From an uncultured Coriobacteriales bacterium (GTDB lineage Bacteria; Actinomycetota; Coriobacteriia; Coriobacteriales; Eggerthellaceae): a stretch of DNA of 6,168 nucleotides. Position numbers and translations under genes: made by a program. The notes under the pieces are model-generated. The model did not search any database and was not told where the DNA came from. It saw only the letters and a list, made by a program, of their open reading frames with translations. Positions 6,056 to 6,168 of this stretch are shown here, piece by piece (position 1 is the first letter of the stretch; each line of letters opens with the position of its first letter). Location: assembly GCA_946892075.1 (NCBI GenBank), contig CAMPNZ010000068.1:1-6168 (forward strand), in the 5' to 3' direction.

Positions 6056-6168
6056 TGTCTGTACTGCTATTTGCGCTAATTCTTTTGAGCTAATAAAATC
6101 TTGATTTTCGATTATAAAGTCTTTCATCTGCTTAAACATTCGTATTAAAGCCTTACTTTGCTTAACAG
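5504..6168 (-). CDS. C-terminal part of an ORF6N/RhuM-type protein with phospholipase-D-like domain (5' end beyond the window)
   Basis: The frame stays open through the right edge (VKQSKALIR precedes the first ATG at 6139), so the gene probably starts outside. Numbering from that ATG: residues 1-50 are a polar helical linker (MFKQMKDFIIENQ...), the usual continuation of an ORF6N or KilA-N-type DNA-binding domain. Residues 54-205 form the conserved C-terminal domain: FIDPDTYKHFLL, then DVAYTKIYKSAKKSIYVIDNYIGLKTLELL, then KYHDRYIAID at 151-160 and CGASSKDAG at 171-179. HDRYIAID fits a degenerate phospholipase-D signature (HxR-x4-D instead of HxK-x4-D). Such proteins are common on phages and integrative elements of gut Firmicutes and are often called antirepressors or RhuM-like; their function is not settled. 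A true start at 6139 with weak AAGG upstream cannot be excluded. Its gene ends 27 nt before the TnpW-like gene, suggesting one transcript. Confidence 0.7.
   Translation of the reverse strand, partial: VKQSKALIRMFKQMKDFIIENQDFISSKELAQIAVQTNENTKDIAEIKSQMDTKEDLKKVMDNFIDPDTYKHFLLMNGDKIEADVAYTKIYKSAKKSIYVIDNYIGLKTLELLRAAKDNVEIIVFSDNVKNKDMLTKNILNDFRRDYPNINLKMKIAGRKYHDRYIAIDYGAENEAFYLCGASSKDAGNKISSITKIEESSKDMYHIMFGGMLNNKNLKI

Larger units (their letters stand above)
5192..6168. mobile_element. One end of an integrated mobile element (right end outside the window)
   Basis: Base composition drops sharply to AT-rich just after 5191, and codon use turns to AAA/ATA/TTA-rich. Both genes here belong to families found in Firmicutes conjugative or mobilizable elements (TnpW-like; ORF6N with a PLD-like C-terminus). 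The left boundary is within about 5192-5230; I cannot place it to the base because the other end is not available and no clear terminal inverted repeat is visible. No recombinase is in the window. Confidence 0.7.

Overview
The window joins two kinds of DNA. Positions 1 to about 5191 are moderately GC-rich, with many CGC/GCG codons, and read as chromosomal backbone. Positions from about 5192 to the right edge are strongly AT-rich (roughly 30% GC by eye) and carry genes typical of Firmicutes mobile elements. The backbone probably belongs to a Coriobacteriia-type actinobacterium. That is an inference from the style of the Mfd protein, the base composition and the selenocysteine tRNA; nothing in the window proves it.

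Layout from left to right: mfd, the transcription-repair coupling factor, fills 46-3636 on the minus strand and is complete. It has two unusual low-complexity insertions: a short tandem peptide repeat in the N-terminal module and a Gly/Ala-rich hinge before the C-terminal domain. Upstream of mfd lies a 275-base gene-free stretch with a 32-bp tandem repeat, a degenerate 26-bp repeat and a Rho-independent terminator. The terminator closes the transcript of selC, the UCA-anticodon selenocysteine tRNA at 3912-4009 on the minus strand, so the organism very probably makes selenoproteins. A 276-base divergent intergenic region (4010-4285) holds a likely selC promoter, a 20-nt direct repeat and a possible 7-codon mini-ORF. 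It leads to a plus-strand gene (4286-5191) for a multi-pass membrane protein of the ferric-reductase/MsrQ type, in which two of the expected haem-ligand histidines appear to be glutamines.

Only 12 bases after that gene stops, the composition changes and two minus-strand genes follow: a TnpW-like small protein of conjugative/mobilizable transposons, and the C-terminal part of an ORF6N/RhuM-type protein with a phospholipase-D-like domain. The second gene runs off the right edge. The window therefore seems to catch one end of an integrated element inserted just 3' of the membrane-protein gene. The selC tRNA, about 1.2 kb away, does not look like the insertion site.

No complete new defence or regulatory system is visible. 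The most unusual items are the element junction, the His-to-Gln membrane protein, the Mfd repeat insert and the repeat-filled surroundings of selC.
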